Assembly (NCBI GenBank): GCA_001643675.2
Contig: LSRY02000016.1
Coordinates: 186,001 to 250,000, forward strand
DNA from: Monocercomonoides exilis
Taxonomy: Eukaryota; Preaxostyla; Oxymonadida; Polymastigidae
Direction: 5' to 3'
DNA length: 64,000 nucleotides
Shown here in pieces: positions 1-15,000 of this stretch. The position numbers and the translations under genes are program-made. Positions within the stretch are counted from its first letter, which is position 1, and the number at the start of each line of letters is the position of its first letter. Below the pieces are notes generated by a model, which had not been told where the DNA came from, ran no database searches, and saw nothing but the letters and a program-made list of their open reading frames with translations.

Positions 1-3000
1 TGATGAATGCAGATCGATCATCGCAGAATTCAAGGGATATGACGAAGAACTGTCACAGCTTCCGAAAACAACAGAAGAGCTGTTTGCACTGAACAATCGT
101 GTGGATGAGCTGATGGGCATTATCCAACAGAGAGAAAGAGACATTGCAATGCTTGGCTCTCGCTACAAGGTTCTCGAGTCCTTCCATTTCCCTCCGTCAC
201 AAGAAGATTCCCAAGTTCGATGGGAATGCTTTGTTGCACCAGCAAAGCTTACAAAGAAGATTCAGGGCCTGCCCCGCATCATCAGATCCCTTCGAGCAGG
301 AATGGTGGCACAGCTGCAGAAGAGTCAGGAGGCGCTGAAGCAAAGGGTGATTGAACTGACAACCTCTGCATCGCACTTTGATCTTGTGGACGACTTCGAC
401 CAGGCAGACACACACGCACAGGAGGCAGCGTTGGTTCTGGCGCAGATCGACGAGGCGCGGAGTCTGGCTGAGAAGTATGCGAACCAGGAGGAGATGCTGA
501 AGCTCCCGCAGCACACACACCCAGAAGCTGATCTGCTGCGAGACACGTTTGAGCCCGTGGCGACACTGTGGAAGGCGATCAGCGAGTGGTCAAAGTGCAC
601 GTTCACTTGGACAAACACCTCCTTCCACGAAATAGACGCATACAACATCGCAGTCACCACAGACAACATTGAGCAGGTTCTGTCGCGTATCATCGCACTC
701 TTTGCAGACGACAAGAAGAAGTCCATTTTGGCTGATCTGGCAATGCAGGTGAAGCAGCAGGTCGATGCCTTCCAGACAAGAATACCAATGGTGCTGAAAA
801 TGTCGAATCCTTCTATTAAGGCACGCCATTGGCAGCTGATTGCAAAGGAAATCCGCAAGCCCATCCAATACGGTGCGCCAGACTTTACTCTGGGGACGAT
901 GCTGGAGATGAAGCTGGAGAAGTACCCGAAGATCCTAACAATCGCAGACAATGCCACAGCCGAGCATGCAATAGAGACAGGACTCGACCGGATGTCATCT
1001 GAGCTGAGCCAGGCATGCTTCTCTGTGGTGCCCTACAAATCCACAGGCACCTTCGTCATCTCGCAGACCCGCGACATCACAATGCTGATCGACGAGCAGC
1101 GGGCAGCTGTGCAGACATTCCTCTCTTCTCCACTGATCGATCAATACGAGTCCCGTGCGCAGAACTGGCTCGCCATCCTCAGCCGCATCAGCGCTACAGT
1201 CGCTGCGTGGGTGCGCTGCCAGAAGCTGTGGCTGTTCTACGCGCCTGTCTTCCAGGGCGCAGACATCGTCCAGCGGAGGCCACACGAAGTGCGAAAGTTC
1301 CAAGCTGTAGACACCGCCTGGCGTAAGCTGATGGCTGTGGCTGCAAACAACCCCCATGTGCTGGCGGTGTGTGGGCCACAGGGAAGGAGCAAAGCATACT
1401 CCACTCTGGTTGAGTGCAACCAGCTGCTGGAGTCGGTGCGGGTGGGGCTGGGGAAGTATTTGGATGGGAAGCGCATTGCCTTCCCTCGGTTGTACTTCCT
1501 CTCAAACGAGGAGCTGCTCGACCTTCTCTCACGCGCACGCGATCCAACAGAGAACGTGCCGCACATTGCAAAAGTGTTCAACAGTGTGTCTTCAGTCGTG
1601 CTGGCGAACAACAAGATTGTGGCGCTATCGTCTCCAGGCAACGAGAGGTTGCAGTTGCAGAATGAGGTTGTTGTGGAAGGGTTTGATGCTGACCAGTGGC
1701 TGCTTTCGGTGCAGTCCTCGATGAGAGCGACACTCAGCATTCAGATCACAACAGCACTCGCAATGATTGGATATGCCATCACGTCTCAGATGCTCTTCCA
1801 GTCAACTGTTTCTTCCTCTTCCTCTTCTTCCTCTTCAGCATCTTCCTCATCAAACACCACTTCATCCACATTCGCCACTTCATCCACCGCACAACCCATG
1901 TTTTCACCTCAGCCTTCACTTCAATCGTCTCCCTTGGAATCATTTCATTCATCTCATTCATTGGCACAAACAGATGCATTACGAGGTGCCCAAGAACAAA
2001 CCAAAAGCAGATACCATATTTCTCCTGCTATTTCTTCTTCCTCATCCACATCTCAGTCTAAACAATCTGATATGCTGCTGACACTTTCTCTTCCACATGC
2101 ACGAAACCTGCCTCCACTTCAAACCCCTTCACATCAGAAAGCACTCAACCCATCCGCCACTCCGTCTTCCTCTTCCTTCGGCTCGTCCACCCCATCTGCT
2201 TTTTCTGCCTTTTCTTCTCTTCCTTCAGCTTCCTCACAAAACACCTTCAACTTACAGATGTCTGCACTTCAGTCTTCCTTCTTTGAAAACTGCATTTCTT
2301 CCAACGGAGTCTTCAACTTCGCCACATTCGCCCGCATTTTTGTGCAGCCCCCCAAAACAAGGAAAGCAAAGAACCATCGAATGAAGTCTCAGACAAGCCT
2401 ATCAAAGCATCAGTCCACACTCAGCGCGATTTCTGAAGTCAGCTCAAACGCTCCTTCAGTCAATCCGTCGCGGTCAGCTTCTCCTCGCCCTGGAAGAGTC
2501 ACTTCGGCTGTTGGCTCTTCTTCGATGGGAAACGACGAAACGCGAAATGGAGAAATAAGCGGAGAGCAAACTCCACATAACACCAGTGGTATATGGAACT
2601 CAGCAACCCAAACACCGTCAAAGGGAATGTCAACACCTCTCAATTCAACACCAAAGGGAAGCACCACACAGAATCAGCAGTCTTCTGCATCTGCCTCTGC
2701 GTCTGCTTCTGCTGCAGCCTCAGCACAACAACAGCAACAGATGCAGCAGCAACAGCAGATGCAGCAAGCACTGACAGATCCGCGTGAATGGTCCACACAA
2801 GTTCTGATTGTCGTTGCGCAAGTGCTGTTCACAGACGTCGTGTCTCGCATCTTCACAGAGAACGAGATAGCACGTGTGTCTGCCCTTTCGCTCGATCTCC
2901 ACCGCTCTGTCGAGGCAGCCATCACAACATTTGGCATTCTCCTGCGCGGCCTGCGGGCAACGGCCACGCCAAGAGACCTACTCCGCATCCAGTCGATGCT

Positions 3001-6000
3001 TCAGCTCTTTCTGCAGATGCGCTCCACACTCAGGCAGATCTGGGCATCTGCTTTCTCCTTCGATAGTGCTGTCTTCGACACACTCTCTGTCAGCGCTGCC
3101 ATCAACAACGGGCCTGTCCACAAACACAGGAAGCACAACCCAGCTGCATCACCTTCACCCAGCTTCTCAATTCCTCCATCCACTTCTACTACTCCCTCTC
3201 CATTCATGCCACTCTCTTCCACTTCGCCATCACCTGCGCCTTCATCCATCCCAACCACTTCATTTACAATACCCACCTCACTCACACCATCCACTTCATC
3301 TATTGCCTCATCATCTTCCATCTCATCCACTTCATCCACATCCTCCTCCTCCTCCTCTTCTTCTTCTGGCAATTCACAACTTGCTCTGATGCATCGACAG
3401 GCAGTGCATTCTCTCCCAACGGCCAGCCGCTCGCATCTTTTCTCCTGTTTATTCCGCTCATCTCCAAACTCACTTCATTCATGGGACTCCACCCCCCAGT
3501 TCTTCTACGACGACAACTTCGGAGTCACCATTCGCATCTTCAACCACTCCATCTGCTACGGAAACGAGTTCCTCGGCATTCAACAGCCGTTCGTGTTCAC
3601 GCCGAGGACACAGCAGGCCTTCGGAACAGCCTTCCTCGCACTACAGAGCACTTTAGCATGGACGCTGATCGGGCCAGCTGGTGTTGGCAAGACAGAAACA
3701 TGCAAAGAGCTCGCGCGGATGACGGGGCAGCCGTTCTCGCTCTTCTCCTGCACATCCACCTCGTCTGTCTCTTCTCTCCTGCGCTTTCTGAGAGGATACG
3801 CCTGCAGCGGGTGCTGGTGCCTGCTGGACGAGGCGCAGTCGCTGGACCCGGCCTCGCTCTCTGTGATAGCCCAGCAGATACAGGAGATACAGTCTGCCTT
3901 CACAAGAGGCCTACAGCGCCTGCTCTTCCAATCAGACGAACTGACTATTGATCCAAATGGAGTGCTGATGATCACCATTGACATCTCTCGCTCCTCTGGC
4001 AGCAATTCGTCATTTCAGTCAGCCGATTCACATTCTGTCAATTCATCCACTTCAGTTGGCCATCGCTTTGCTTCTCTATTTTCTTTACCATCTCGTATTC
4101 CTCTTCTTCCAGTATTCAATGCAGATCACTTGTCCTCTTCCACCATTTCGCCTTCTTTCTCGCACACATTTTCCTCCACCTCGCAGGACACTGCCTCCAT
4201 CCCTGACAACCTGAAGTCTCTCTTCCGCCCGTTTGCGATGGTCGAAGCCGAGTTCAGCTACATCGCTGAGGTGCAGCTGATGTGCCTCGGATTCACCACA
4301 GCGCCTGTCCTGGCAAGGCAGCTGGAGCGGGTCTTTACGCTGAGCTCGACGCTGCTGCAGAGCGAGCAGAATGTTCTGTTCTACGACTTCTCCATCCGAC
4401 TCCTGCAGCAGGTCATCAAACTGGCAGAGTCCATTTTGCATCCGCTAGTCTTCTCGCTGTATGACACGTCGCTTCAGAATGAACTGACAGGAAACAAGTC
4501 GAACGAGGATAACGACGAAGATGACTTCGATGGCCATTCATTTGGCTTTGGTGATGATGTCAACTCTGTCGGCGGAGAAGACAAATCAAAAAGCCGACTG
4601 CCCAAATCCAAAGAACCAGAAAATGGCCAACTCTCGTCCATCTTTTCTGTCACAACCACTCTTTCGCCAACAATTTCTCCGCTTTCCATTCTCGACCTGT
4701 CTGAGACGCGCCCAAAAACAGCAACAGTTGGAGCACCTCTTTTGTCTTCTGCTTTGTCGTTCCCAACTCTTCAGAGCAGTGACTCAGGAACTCTTTCACT
4801 ATCTGACTCACTTACTGGTGATCAGTCTATTTTGTCGCACAACACAGCAAGGGACTTGGAGAAGGAGAAGAACAAGAGACATGCAGAGGCAGAGATGATT
4901 GCAGTGTCTTCTGCGCTTCTTTCGTGTGTTGTGCCTTTCTTAACAGGAAATCACGTATCCACGTTTGGAGCAATTGTGTCGTCGTGCTTTGATGATGACT
5001 CGATGCTGCAGCACGGAGACAGCGAAGAGGAGGTCTCGGTTGTTGTGCCTGATGATAGAAAATCTCCAATTGATCATTCTTCATCTGCTGCACTGGAATC
5101 GAAGTCGCTGCTTTCTCGGGATTCACAAGCGATGCTGGTGAGGCATCAGAATCAGTCTCAGATAATTCAAATGAAACAGACACTCTTTGGGCGCATCGAC
5201 CAGCAGGCGAGCCATCCGAGCATCCCTTCTCTTCTGATGGCACACAAGAACTCATGGTACAACCACTCTCCTTCTACCTCTCTACTCCAATCAATGACTG
5301 CTCTCCAAACAATGTCAGCTGCATCCTTCCAGACTGCATCATCAAGCCTATCTACTCACAGCTCTTCTCTGCATAATTCCATAACAAACTCACCCACATT
5401 CTCTCCACTTATGTCACCTTCGCCATTTGATGATGGATCGTCGCTGGATGTTTCGTCAGATAAAGCAGCCATTTCTCGCAGAGCAGATGCGAAGAAAGAA
5501 AAGCATTCCTCAAATGAAAGAGACACATTCCCAGATTCGCTTTCAATACAATCAAAACGGACAATGCCAGAAACAACAAGGAACAACATCTCTCCTATTG
5601 TAGATGCACGTCTTTCACTCACATCGCTCACTCTGCTGCGGAGTGCTCTCTCCAGCACCATCAAAGAATACCATCTGGCTTCCTGCCCTCAGCTCATCAA
5701 CAAGTGCCTTCAGCTGCACGAGACTATCCAGACACGCACTGGCGTCTTCCTTGTTGGCAGAGCTGGCGTAGGGAAGACAACAATATTGCGTCTGCTTGCA
5801 ACTGCGTGGACTCTTCTGAGCTACGAGCTCCGTTGGGCGCTGTCGAGATCTGCGGATCCAAATAGACTCAAAGCAAAGAAGCTCAGGAAGCAGCGGCTGA
5901 TGCGAGCAAAGTATTCTTTGATGGAGGAAGAGAAAAGGAGAATGGACAGCAGCATGCTAAGTGGCGTCCGTGGCGTTAGAGAGAGGGATAACTTGAGCGA

Positions 6001-9000
6001 TGGAGAAATGAACAGAAATGTTTCGAGAGACGGTGCTGTTCCAAATCGATATGCAGATGCGGGGAATCAGTTGAAGATGATTGGTGGAATGGACACTGTG
6101 CTGGACGATGAAGAAACGGAAAACAAAGAAGCAGAATTACGAAGGAGAAGAATCCGAAGAAAGAGAAGAAAGATGAAGAAGAGAAGAATGAGACAACGAA
6201 GAATGCGGCAGAGAAGAGAAAGAGGTGAAAGTGGCGATGCAACTAATGGGGAGCGCTCATTCGGAGAGGATATGTCGCCAATCAGAGATGACGAAGAGGA
6301 TGAGCTTCTGTTTGAAGACGCAATGGATTCAGAGGCATTTGATGAGTTTGACGATGAAGGTAACAGTTTGAGCGATGATGTGCTGGATGATGACGATGCT
6401 GGCACATTAGATTCATATGACGATGATCTTGACTTTGATCTCGACAGCGAATTAGATTCATTACTTGATGATGCTGATAGCGATGCATTGGATGACAGAC
6501 TGCCAACAAGAGCAAGCGAATACAAACGACTTCGCCAAAATCAGCGGCACACTGGAGCATCACCTTCTTCTTCTTCTTCTTCATATTCATCCCCTTCTGC
6601 TTCAGCTACAACTGCACAGATGGCAACAGTATATGCAGAAAGGAGCAATTCAGGAATCATTCTCAGCCAACCTCAACGGAAAGCAATCAGCATGTGGAAC
6701 AACAGCCTCGCCAGCTCCATCAGTTCTCTTGACGAATATGACAACGAAGAAGAAGACGAAGAAGCGAATGATGACAACATGAATGAAATGGAAGAAATGT
6801 TGGAGGAAGAAGAAATCGCATTCTGGGTTGATGAGATGGCTGGACAGGTGATTTCATACAAAGATTCTGCTCCAAATGCGACAGGTGCTGCATCATCGTC
6901 GCTTCCAGGCCAATTCAGACAGACAGAAAAGGCAAGGCAGCAGTTCGGAAATACTGCCTCCAGCAATCTGTCAGATAACAATATTGACTTTTCCACAGCA
7001 GCTGCAGCAAAGAACATTTTGTTTAACAGACAAGACAGACACCGCCGCATGGCAGCTCGCACCCTGGCAAGGAACAAGGCACGTTCTGATGCATTCACCC
7101 AAGTTTCTGTTCGAGTAGTGTTTCCTTCTGCATTTTCTGAGGCAGATGTGATGGGCCGTGCAGCGGCTGCAACGAATGAATGGAAAGATGGAATCCTTTC
7201 GATGTTTATGAGAGAAAGCTCAATTGGAATAGGAAACGAATCAAATGAACTCAACGGTGCTTCTCTTTTACCATCAGTGTCTTCTTCATCAGCCAGTTCA
7301 TCTTCAGCCTCCGCGGCTGCATCAGTGAAGCCAACCAACCTTGCTGCTCAACAACTTTCAAAGCAAAGCAAAGTACAGCAAAAACACAATGAAAGCAATT
7401 CAGACAAGCACAAAAAAACAGATTCAACAAAAGTTCCTCAGAATCACGAGAAAGACAGTTCTTTGAATGCAGATATGTCGTCAATTGTGGCTGGGCAGAG
7501 CGAGAAAGCGCATTGGATTCTGATTGATTGCTCTCCATCTGATTTCTGGTGGTTGGAGATATTCAATTCAGCCATGGATGGACACCGCACACTGTCTCTT
7601 TCAAGTGGAGAGAGGCTTTTGTTAGCACCCAGCACACGCATCTTGTTCGAATCCGACTGTGTGTCTGCTGCTTCTCCTGCCACTTTATCGCGATGTGGAA
7701 TTGTATTTGTGGACAAAACGGTCACTCCAATCGCATCTCTTGTGAAAGCTTGGCTAATAAGACTCATGGACCGCTACAAATTCCTGAAGACTCCACCTAA
7801 GAATGAAGCGAATGAATCAAGACAAGAAGGACAGTCACTTTCATCATCTTCGTCAGCAGCTACGTTATCTGCTTTAAATGCGCAGTCAGCTCAGCAAGGT
7901 TTGAGATCATCACTCAATTCAGCCCCCAAAACAGGACTTGAACCAGCGTTATCATCAGCCACTGGTGCAATAGCAGCATCTCCTGCTTCAAATTCTCCAG
8001 GTAGCAATTCCAATTCAGAAGACAACATTCCAATTCAAGACGTGTTTGCTTCTCAAATGTCAAAGCTGCTCCGTCCTCTGCTGGCGGCGTATCTTCCACC
8101 TGCTGTTGCATGCATCCATAGAGAGCAGCAGAATGGCTCTTCGCTCATGGCATCTGAGCAGACGTATGTCAGCCGTCTTCTTACGATGCTGGACTGTATG
8201 CTGCCGTGTGTTCTGGAGCAAGCAAAGATCGAAGGAGAGGCTGACATAAAAGAATTTGAAGCAAAACAGACTCTTCAGTTGAACACATTCAAAGCATCAC
8301 TTGATGTTCCGATTGAAGTGAGGAGGAAAGAGATTACAGATGTCGTTGAACAGGCTGCTGCGATGTCGTCTTCTCCAAGTGAAGTTACAGATTCTTCAAC
8401 AACTTTGAACTCTTCACTTACAAATACTTCTTCTGAAAAAAGTTCAGATGAAAACAGCAGTTCAAAAGATGCATCTTCATCTTCGACTGATTCTACAACA
8501 TCAATTAATTCACAGACTGCACAGCCAAATACTTCAGCACCAGAAGCCTTATCTAACTCTTCTTCTGATTCAAATGTTCCGCCTCCATTTGACCCGTTTA
8601 CCACTGCGGCAGCACCGATAAAGCATGTACAGCCTCTTCAAGCATCGTCAAGACCAGCACATCCTCTTTCGATGAATCAGAGAGCAGACACAAACAGATC
8701 AGATACAAGCTCAATTGTGTCACATCGAGGAAAGCACAGTTCTGTTGGCGTTGTGACAGCAGCTGTCAACGTCAATGCTAATGAAAAGCCACACACATAT
8801 CCAACTTGGTGCTTTTCTGGAAAGAGGAGAATGACCATCTCATTCAATGACACTATTTCAGGGGAGAATCTGTCATCAATTGCAACAGCCATTTTCCTTC
8901 GTCGCAGGCAGGATGCTGTGCGGAAAGCGCAGGAAAGAAGAATCCAAAGATTGAAACTGCGAGAATTGAGAGCAGCGCAGACGAAGGCAATTGAAGATGG

Positions 9001-12000
9001 AAACAACTCAGATGGCGGAGATGGTAAAAGGAATGATGGAGAATCACAGAGCCCCGAAGAAAAGAATGGAAGATCGAGAAACAATAGCGATGCTTCTGGA
9101 GAAATTGCAAATAAATCTCCAACAATCTCTCCAAGGACCAGACTAATGATTGACATCAAGTTGAGAGAAGACGGAGAATACCAGCTGGAACAGCGCAGAG
9201 CTTCAATCTCTTCGATTTCTCAGGCAATGACAGGTCTATCTTCAGGATTTGATTCGCTTCCCGAGGTGATACAAATCAAAGAGAAAATTGCAGAAGAGAA
9301 GAAAGAGCGTAGACGAGAGAGACACGAAGCATTCTTTGAGAGGGTTCATGGAGTGTTCTTGTTCTGCCTCTGTTGGGGTGTTGGTGGACCTCTTCCACTC
9401 AGAAGTCGTGTTGCGTTCGAACGAGCACTGCGTTCTGTTCTGGATGAAATGTCATCAGCACCATCGTTGCCCACAGCAAGATCGATTTTTGATCTGAGGT
9501 TCAACATTGCGCTGAATGGATGGGATGATTGGGAATCGGTGGCTAAGCAAGGTGTGGATGCTGTGCTTACACAACCTCTCACAGCACAACCTCCTCCTGT
9601 GCAGTCAGTTTTAGGTATTACAATAGCACACGGGCTTGATCCACCTTTGATGGCACCTCCTTCACCAGCTAATTCATCGGATGTGCTCACTCAAACTAAA
9701 AGCACATCATCGATTCCGCCAACATCCTCCATCTCAAATGGCCCAAGTTCCATTCAGTCATCTTCCTTTGTGTTGCCATCAAAGCCTCAACCTGGCCAAC
9801 TGCACATTAACTCTCGTCTCCAGCCTACTGCGGCTATTGTACGAGCGTTGTACATCATGCGTGTTCTCACTGATGGCATGCGACCATGCCTTGTTGCAGG
9901 ACCTTCTGGAAGTGGAAAGCAGATGCTTTTGGAGCACTTTATCAACTACAATCTGAAAGATGTCGCAACAGCTCCTGGTGCTGCTCTTGCTGGACTTACC
10001 ACTGCTCATAGAGGAGCAGGCGGCGGAACTATGTATCCTTCAACTCGACATGGCCCACAATCGACACTGCGCTCATCTTCAAGAGGGTTTGGCAACTCGT
10101 TTTTGAGATCGTCGACAAGAGCGAGGAATTCATCAACAAAGAATTTTGCTGGAACGGGAGGAGCAGTTTCCTCGTCTTCTTCGCTCGTTGGAACAGGTGG
10201 ACTGCTTAAAGGTGCAAGAGCAGGTCAGACTTCTGTTCGTCATGGGCCATCGTCTTCTCTTGCAACCTCAGAACAATACGCACACAAATTGGGTGGAATG
10301 AAAGGGACAACATCGCGAACATCACTGGAATCTTCGAGAGATGGACGTGGAGGAAATATCCAATCTACGTCTTCTCTTGCATCGCTTGCATCATCCACAA
10401 CAAACCGCAACAAGACACAGGGAAAATTCAATCCGTCAACGCTCGCATCCACACGAGCAACTTCGACAAGAGTTCATTTTGGACCCTCCTCTTCTTCGGT
10501 TTCATCTTCCTTTTCTGCTGCAAATGCATCTAATCGAGCCATTTCTTCTCGAAACAACCGTCGCAATTCTATTTCAACGTTCAGCAATGCAAGCGATCCA
10601 CAGCTCGAAAGCGATGTGGAAGAAGATGAAAATGAGATCCCACCATATTTAGCACAATCAGCTGTGAATGTGACGCTTTCTGCAACAACCACTGCATCCC
10701 ACCTGCGGATGCTGCTGGAGCAAGAACTGACAGTGCGACGAGGATTTGAAATATCTCCTGGTTCCGGAACTCGTTTGCTTGTGTGTGTGAACGATCTTGG
10801 TGCAATCTCAGAGTATCGAATGAGAGAACTGGATGTGAGCTCAATTGTCGATGGAGGAGGTAGCACTGGAGATGCTGATTCAACTCTGCCAATTCATCTT
10901 TTAGGAACATCATCAAAGTCGTTTAGTGGCACAAAGTCAGGCCAGCTTGATGCGAAAAACAATGGACCATTTGAGGGAGGCAATGATTGGGAAGGTACAA
11001 AGCAGGCTCAATATTTGAATGATTTTGAGAGACAACCACCAACTGAGCTGATTCGGATGTGGCTGAATGAAGGCGGATGGAACGATCTTGATCCAATCAC
11101 ACTTGGATCGCCAATGAGAATTGCAGATACAGTGCTGCTGTCATCATTGAACTACGACTTTACAGCAGATCAGCCTCTTTCTCCTGTCCCTATTTCAGAA
11201 AGGCTTCTCCGCCACTTCTTTGCGATCACTTTGCCTGATTTGGATGATGCCACACTCAAAAATATATTCACTTTAGCTATTTCACCGTTTGGATCCGGAT
11301 ATCGTGTGAATGCTCAAGCTATTTTGAATGCTATTGTTACTGGAACAATTCAAATGTATCGATTTGTGAAGAGAGCGTTCATCAACAGAAGGCAAGGCAT
11401 CGTTTATTCTTCTTCTCAGTCGTCGTCTTCTGCAGCAGGTATTGCTCCACACATTCCAATATTTTTCAATGCAAAGGCAATTGCTGCAGTCCTCGAAGGA
11501 GTTGTCTCCTGTGAAGATAATGGAATCACAAAGATTGTCGAGTTAGGAGTCAACCGCGAAACAACAAAGGAGCTAATGTCAGTCGGACAACAAATGCAGC
11601 ACAATCGATCGTCCTCGTCAATCCTTTCGACTTCTTCTCGGAGAAATTCAGAAGGAACAGGAAGAGAAGCAACAGCAGAAAAGAAAGCTGATGAGATTCC
11701 ATTTGCATTGACTGTGACTGCGTCTAATTCAGACTCGGCTGCGCCAACATCATCCTCAAAAACAGAAAACGCAACTACTCAACAAAATTCAAGCACTTCT
11801 CAAAACAGCAAAGAACTGAGCACTAACTCATCTTCAGAGATGCTTGCTACACTTTCTGTAACTCCACATCTCACGCAGGCTCCCTCAGCAAATGCAGTTA
11901 CACCCTCCACCACACCACAAGGAGTGGTGGATGCACCTGATGTGATTGTGAAGTTGTGGCATCATGAAGTGCAGCGTGTCTTTGGCGATGCTCTCACAAC

Positions 12001-15000
12001 AGACGAAGATAGGCAGCTTTTGATCACACAGCTCGAAAATGTATCCATGAAACTATTTGGAAAAGCTGCCACAATGATTCAACAGCAAACCTCATCTCTT
12101 TCTGCATCATCTTCTCTTTCTACATCTGCTCCTCAGTCAAATCAAGCGACTACTCCTGCTTCAGCCTCTTCAAGCGAAATTACTTTGCAAGTGGCCTCAC
12201 CAAAATCAAATAGAGACATTCCACAAATAATTCGCCATGAGCCCTTGTTCGGAGATTTTGCTCATCCTGATCGGCATTACGAAGAGCTTTCCAGTTTAGA
12301 TTTATGCAACAAACAGCTTCGTGCTTATTTGGATGAGTACAATCGTCTTCCAACAACAGAAGTTCCGATGTCACCCATCTTTTTTGAGGCAGCAACGATG
12401 GCACTTATCAAATTATGCAGGCTGTTTCGATTGAGAGATGGGCATGCGCTCTTGCTTGGTGGACCTGGGACAGGAAGACGCACTCTCACTAAGCTTGCTG
12501 CATTTGTGGCTGATTGCACGATGTTCGAAATGTCTTCCTTTGATTTAGCAGGACCATTGATTACAAATAAAGCAGAGGCAGAGCGTGCGAATGGGGCAGG
12601 AGAAAAGAAAGGAGCAGAAGACAGCAATGTTGGAGGAGGTGTTGGTGGTGGACAAAATCAATCCACAGGCTCTAATTCAAATTCATCGTCTTCTTCTGTG
12701 GGAGAGGCAGTCACGCCAGGTGCTTTGTGGCGAAGAGACATGAGACGTCTTCTTCTGGCTGTTGGCGCTCAAAATGCATCTCCGACAATTTTGTTCATAG
12801 ACGATTACTTGTGCTCTGAGCCTCTTGTTTTGGAAGACCTCACATATCTTCTAAGAGATGGTTGCATTGGTGGACTGTTTACAAAAGCAGACTGGCAAAC
12901 TATTCACACTGGACTTGAAGGACAGTATTATGATGAAACTCGCATTGTTACTCCATCTCCTGTTGACCTGCACACATTCTTTTACAATAGAGTGAGACAG
13001 AATCTTCACATTGTTATTTGTCTTTCTCCTTCTTCGCCGAATCATTCAGCAGCCATTCGAATCTTTCCTTCGATTGTCAACCACACTCAGCCAATCTGGT
13101 GGAATTTGTGGGACGAAAACTCGCTCAAAGCACTTGCCCGTTCCTTCTTCGTCTCATCTCCTCCGTTTGAAGTTCCAGTTTGGTCATCTTCGTCAAAATC
13201 GTCTTCACAGGTATTGTCTACCCAATCGCAACAAACTTCTGGTGATCCAAATTCACAAAAAGATAAGAATCCATCGAAACAAACCTCTATCTCTGTTAGT
13301 AAGATCGCCAAATTGCTTGAAGGAAGTGCAGATCCAAAGGAGAGAAGCGAAATCATAAACAATGCCATTCAACCGACTTCTCCAATTGTTGAAAAACCGT
13401 CAACAGCTTCGCGCTCTATTCATTCAACGACTTCTTCATCTTCATTGGCATCCGCCTCTTCGTCAGCCACATCTGCAACTACCTCAACAACTGATCCTCT
13501 GACGCCTCTGATTGATGCATGTGTTGCTGTCCATCTTGCTGCAGCTGATGTGACCCAGCAATATTCAAAACAGACTGGACGCTGTGCTGTTGTCACACCC
13601 AGCCACTTCCGCACACTTTTGACGACAATCCGTTCAGTTACACGGAAGATGCGCGATGCGATGCTGACAACAACAATAAGATTGGAGAAAGGCGTCGTCA
13701 GAGTTGCAGAAATAACAGCTGAGGCACCACGACTTGAAAGAAGACTGGCTTCTCTTGTTCCGATGCTGGAAGAAGCGACAAAAGATTTGGAAGAGGCAAT
13801 GCAACGATTGAAACAGGAAACAACGAAATCTGAGCAAACAAGAAGACTCGCACAAGACAAAGAAGCAAAAGCGAAAGCGCAGGCAGAACTTGTGGCACAG
13901 AAGTTGTCAGCAGCAGAAGAAGAGTTGAGAAGATGTGCACCAGACATTGAGAATGCACAAACAGCACTTAATCAGCTCTCGACAAAGCATGTGGCAGAAA
14001 TTCGAAGAATGAGGAATCCTCCGCAGTCAATGACGATTGTGATTGAAGCGCTGTGTATCACATTGCACCGTCTTCCTGCAAAGCTGCCCGACGGAAAATT
14101 GGATTATTGGCCAGAGGCGAAGCTGATGTTTGGAGAAGTGGACTTTCTGAAATCTCTGCAGAACTACGATGCACGCTCAATGACTGAAGAGACAATTCAA
14201 AGGCTCACTCCATACATAGAAAATCCTCAATTCCAACCTTCGCTGCTGGAAAGAGTATCAGTTGCATGCAAATCACTTTGTTTCTGGATACGAAGTGTGT
14301 ATAATTACAACATTGTGTGGAAAAAGATAGAGCCACTTGTAAATGAACAAAAAGCTGCTGAACAGGCACAAAAGGAAACAGAAGAATCACTCGCAATCAT
14401 TCGTTCTGCTCTGAATGTGCTTGAAAAGCGTATTGCTACTCTGACCCGATTAAGGGAAGAAGCCACACAGAGACGCGAACAGCTTATCAAAGAGATTGAA
14501 AACAGCAAAGTTCAAATTGAGCTGGCAAAGCAGCTCACAGTAGCGCTGGAAGAGGAAGGCAGAAGATGGGCAGCAAACCTGGCGCATGAAAGACGTAAGC
14601 AGCCGTTTCTTGCTGGTGATGTGCTGTTGAGTGCTGCAATGATATGCTATTTGGGTCCGTTGGGAATAACTGCTCGGAACGAATTGCTCCAACTGAGATG
14701 GCCAGCTGAACTTGCAAGGCTGGGAATTCCACACCATCCTGCACACAAAGTGCTGCTTTCGCTTGTAGGAGAGTTGGAGCTGTTGGATTGGTCGAATCAG
14801 TACGGATTGCCAGCATCACCACATACTCAAATATCTGCTGCAATCATTCAACAATCACCCGTATGGCCTGTTGTTGTAGACCCACAGCATCAGGCACTGC
14901 GATGGCTGCTGGCAATGTACGGAAACAAAATTTGCGTTGTGTCTGCATCAATGCCAGATTGTGCTGTTCTTATTTCTGGCGCTATTCAACAGAACAAGTC

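Noticed and set aside
5870-7490. Insertion in dynein AAA2 as an unspliced intron
   Set aside because: It is over 1.6 kb, keeps the frame throughout, has codon-like composition and does not resemble the short AT-rich introns elsewhere.
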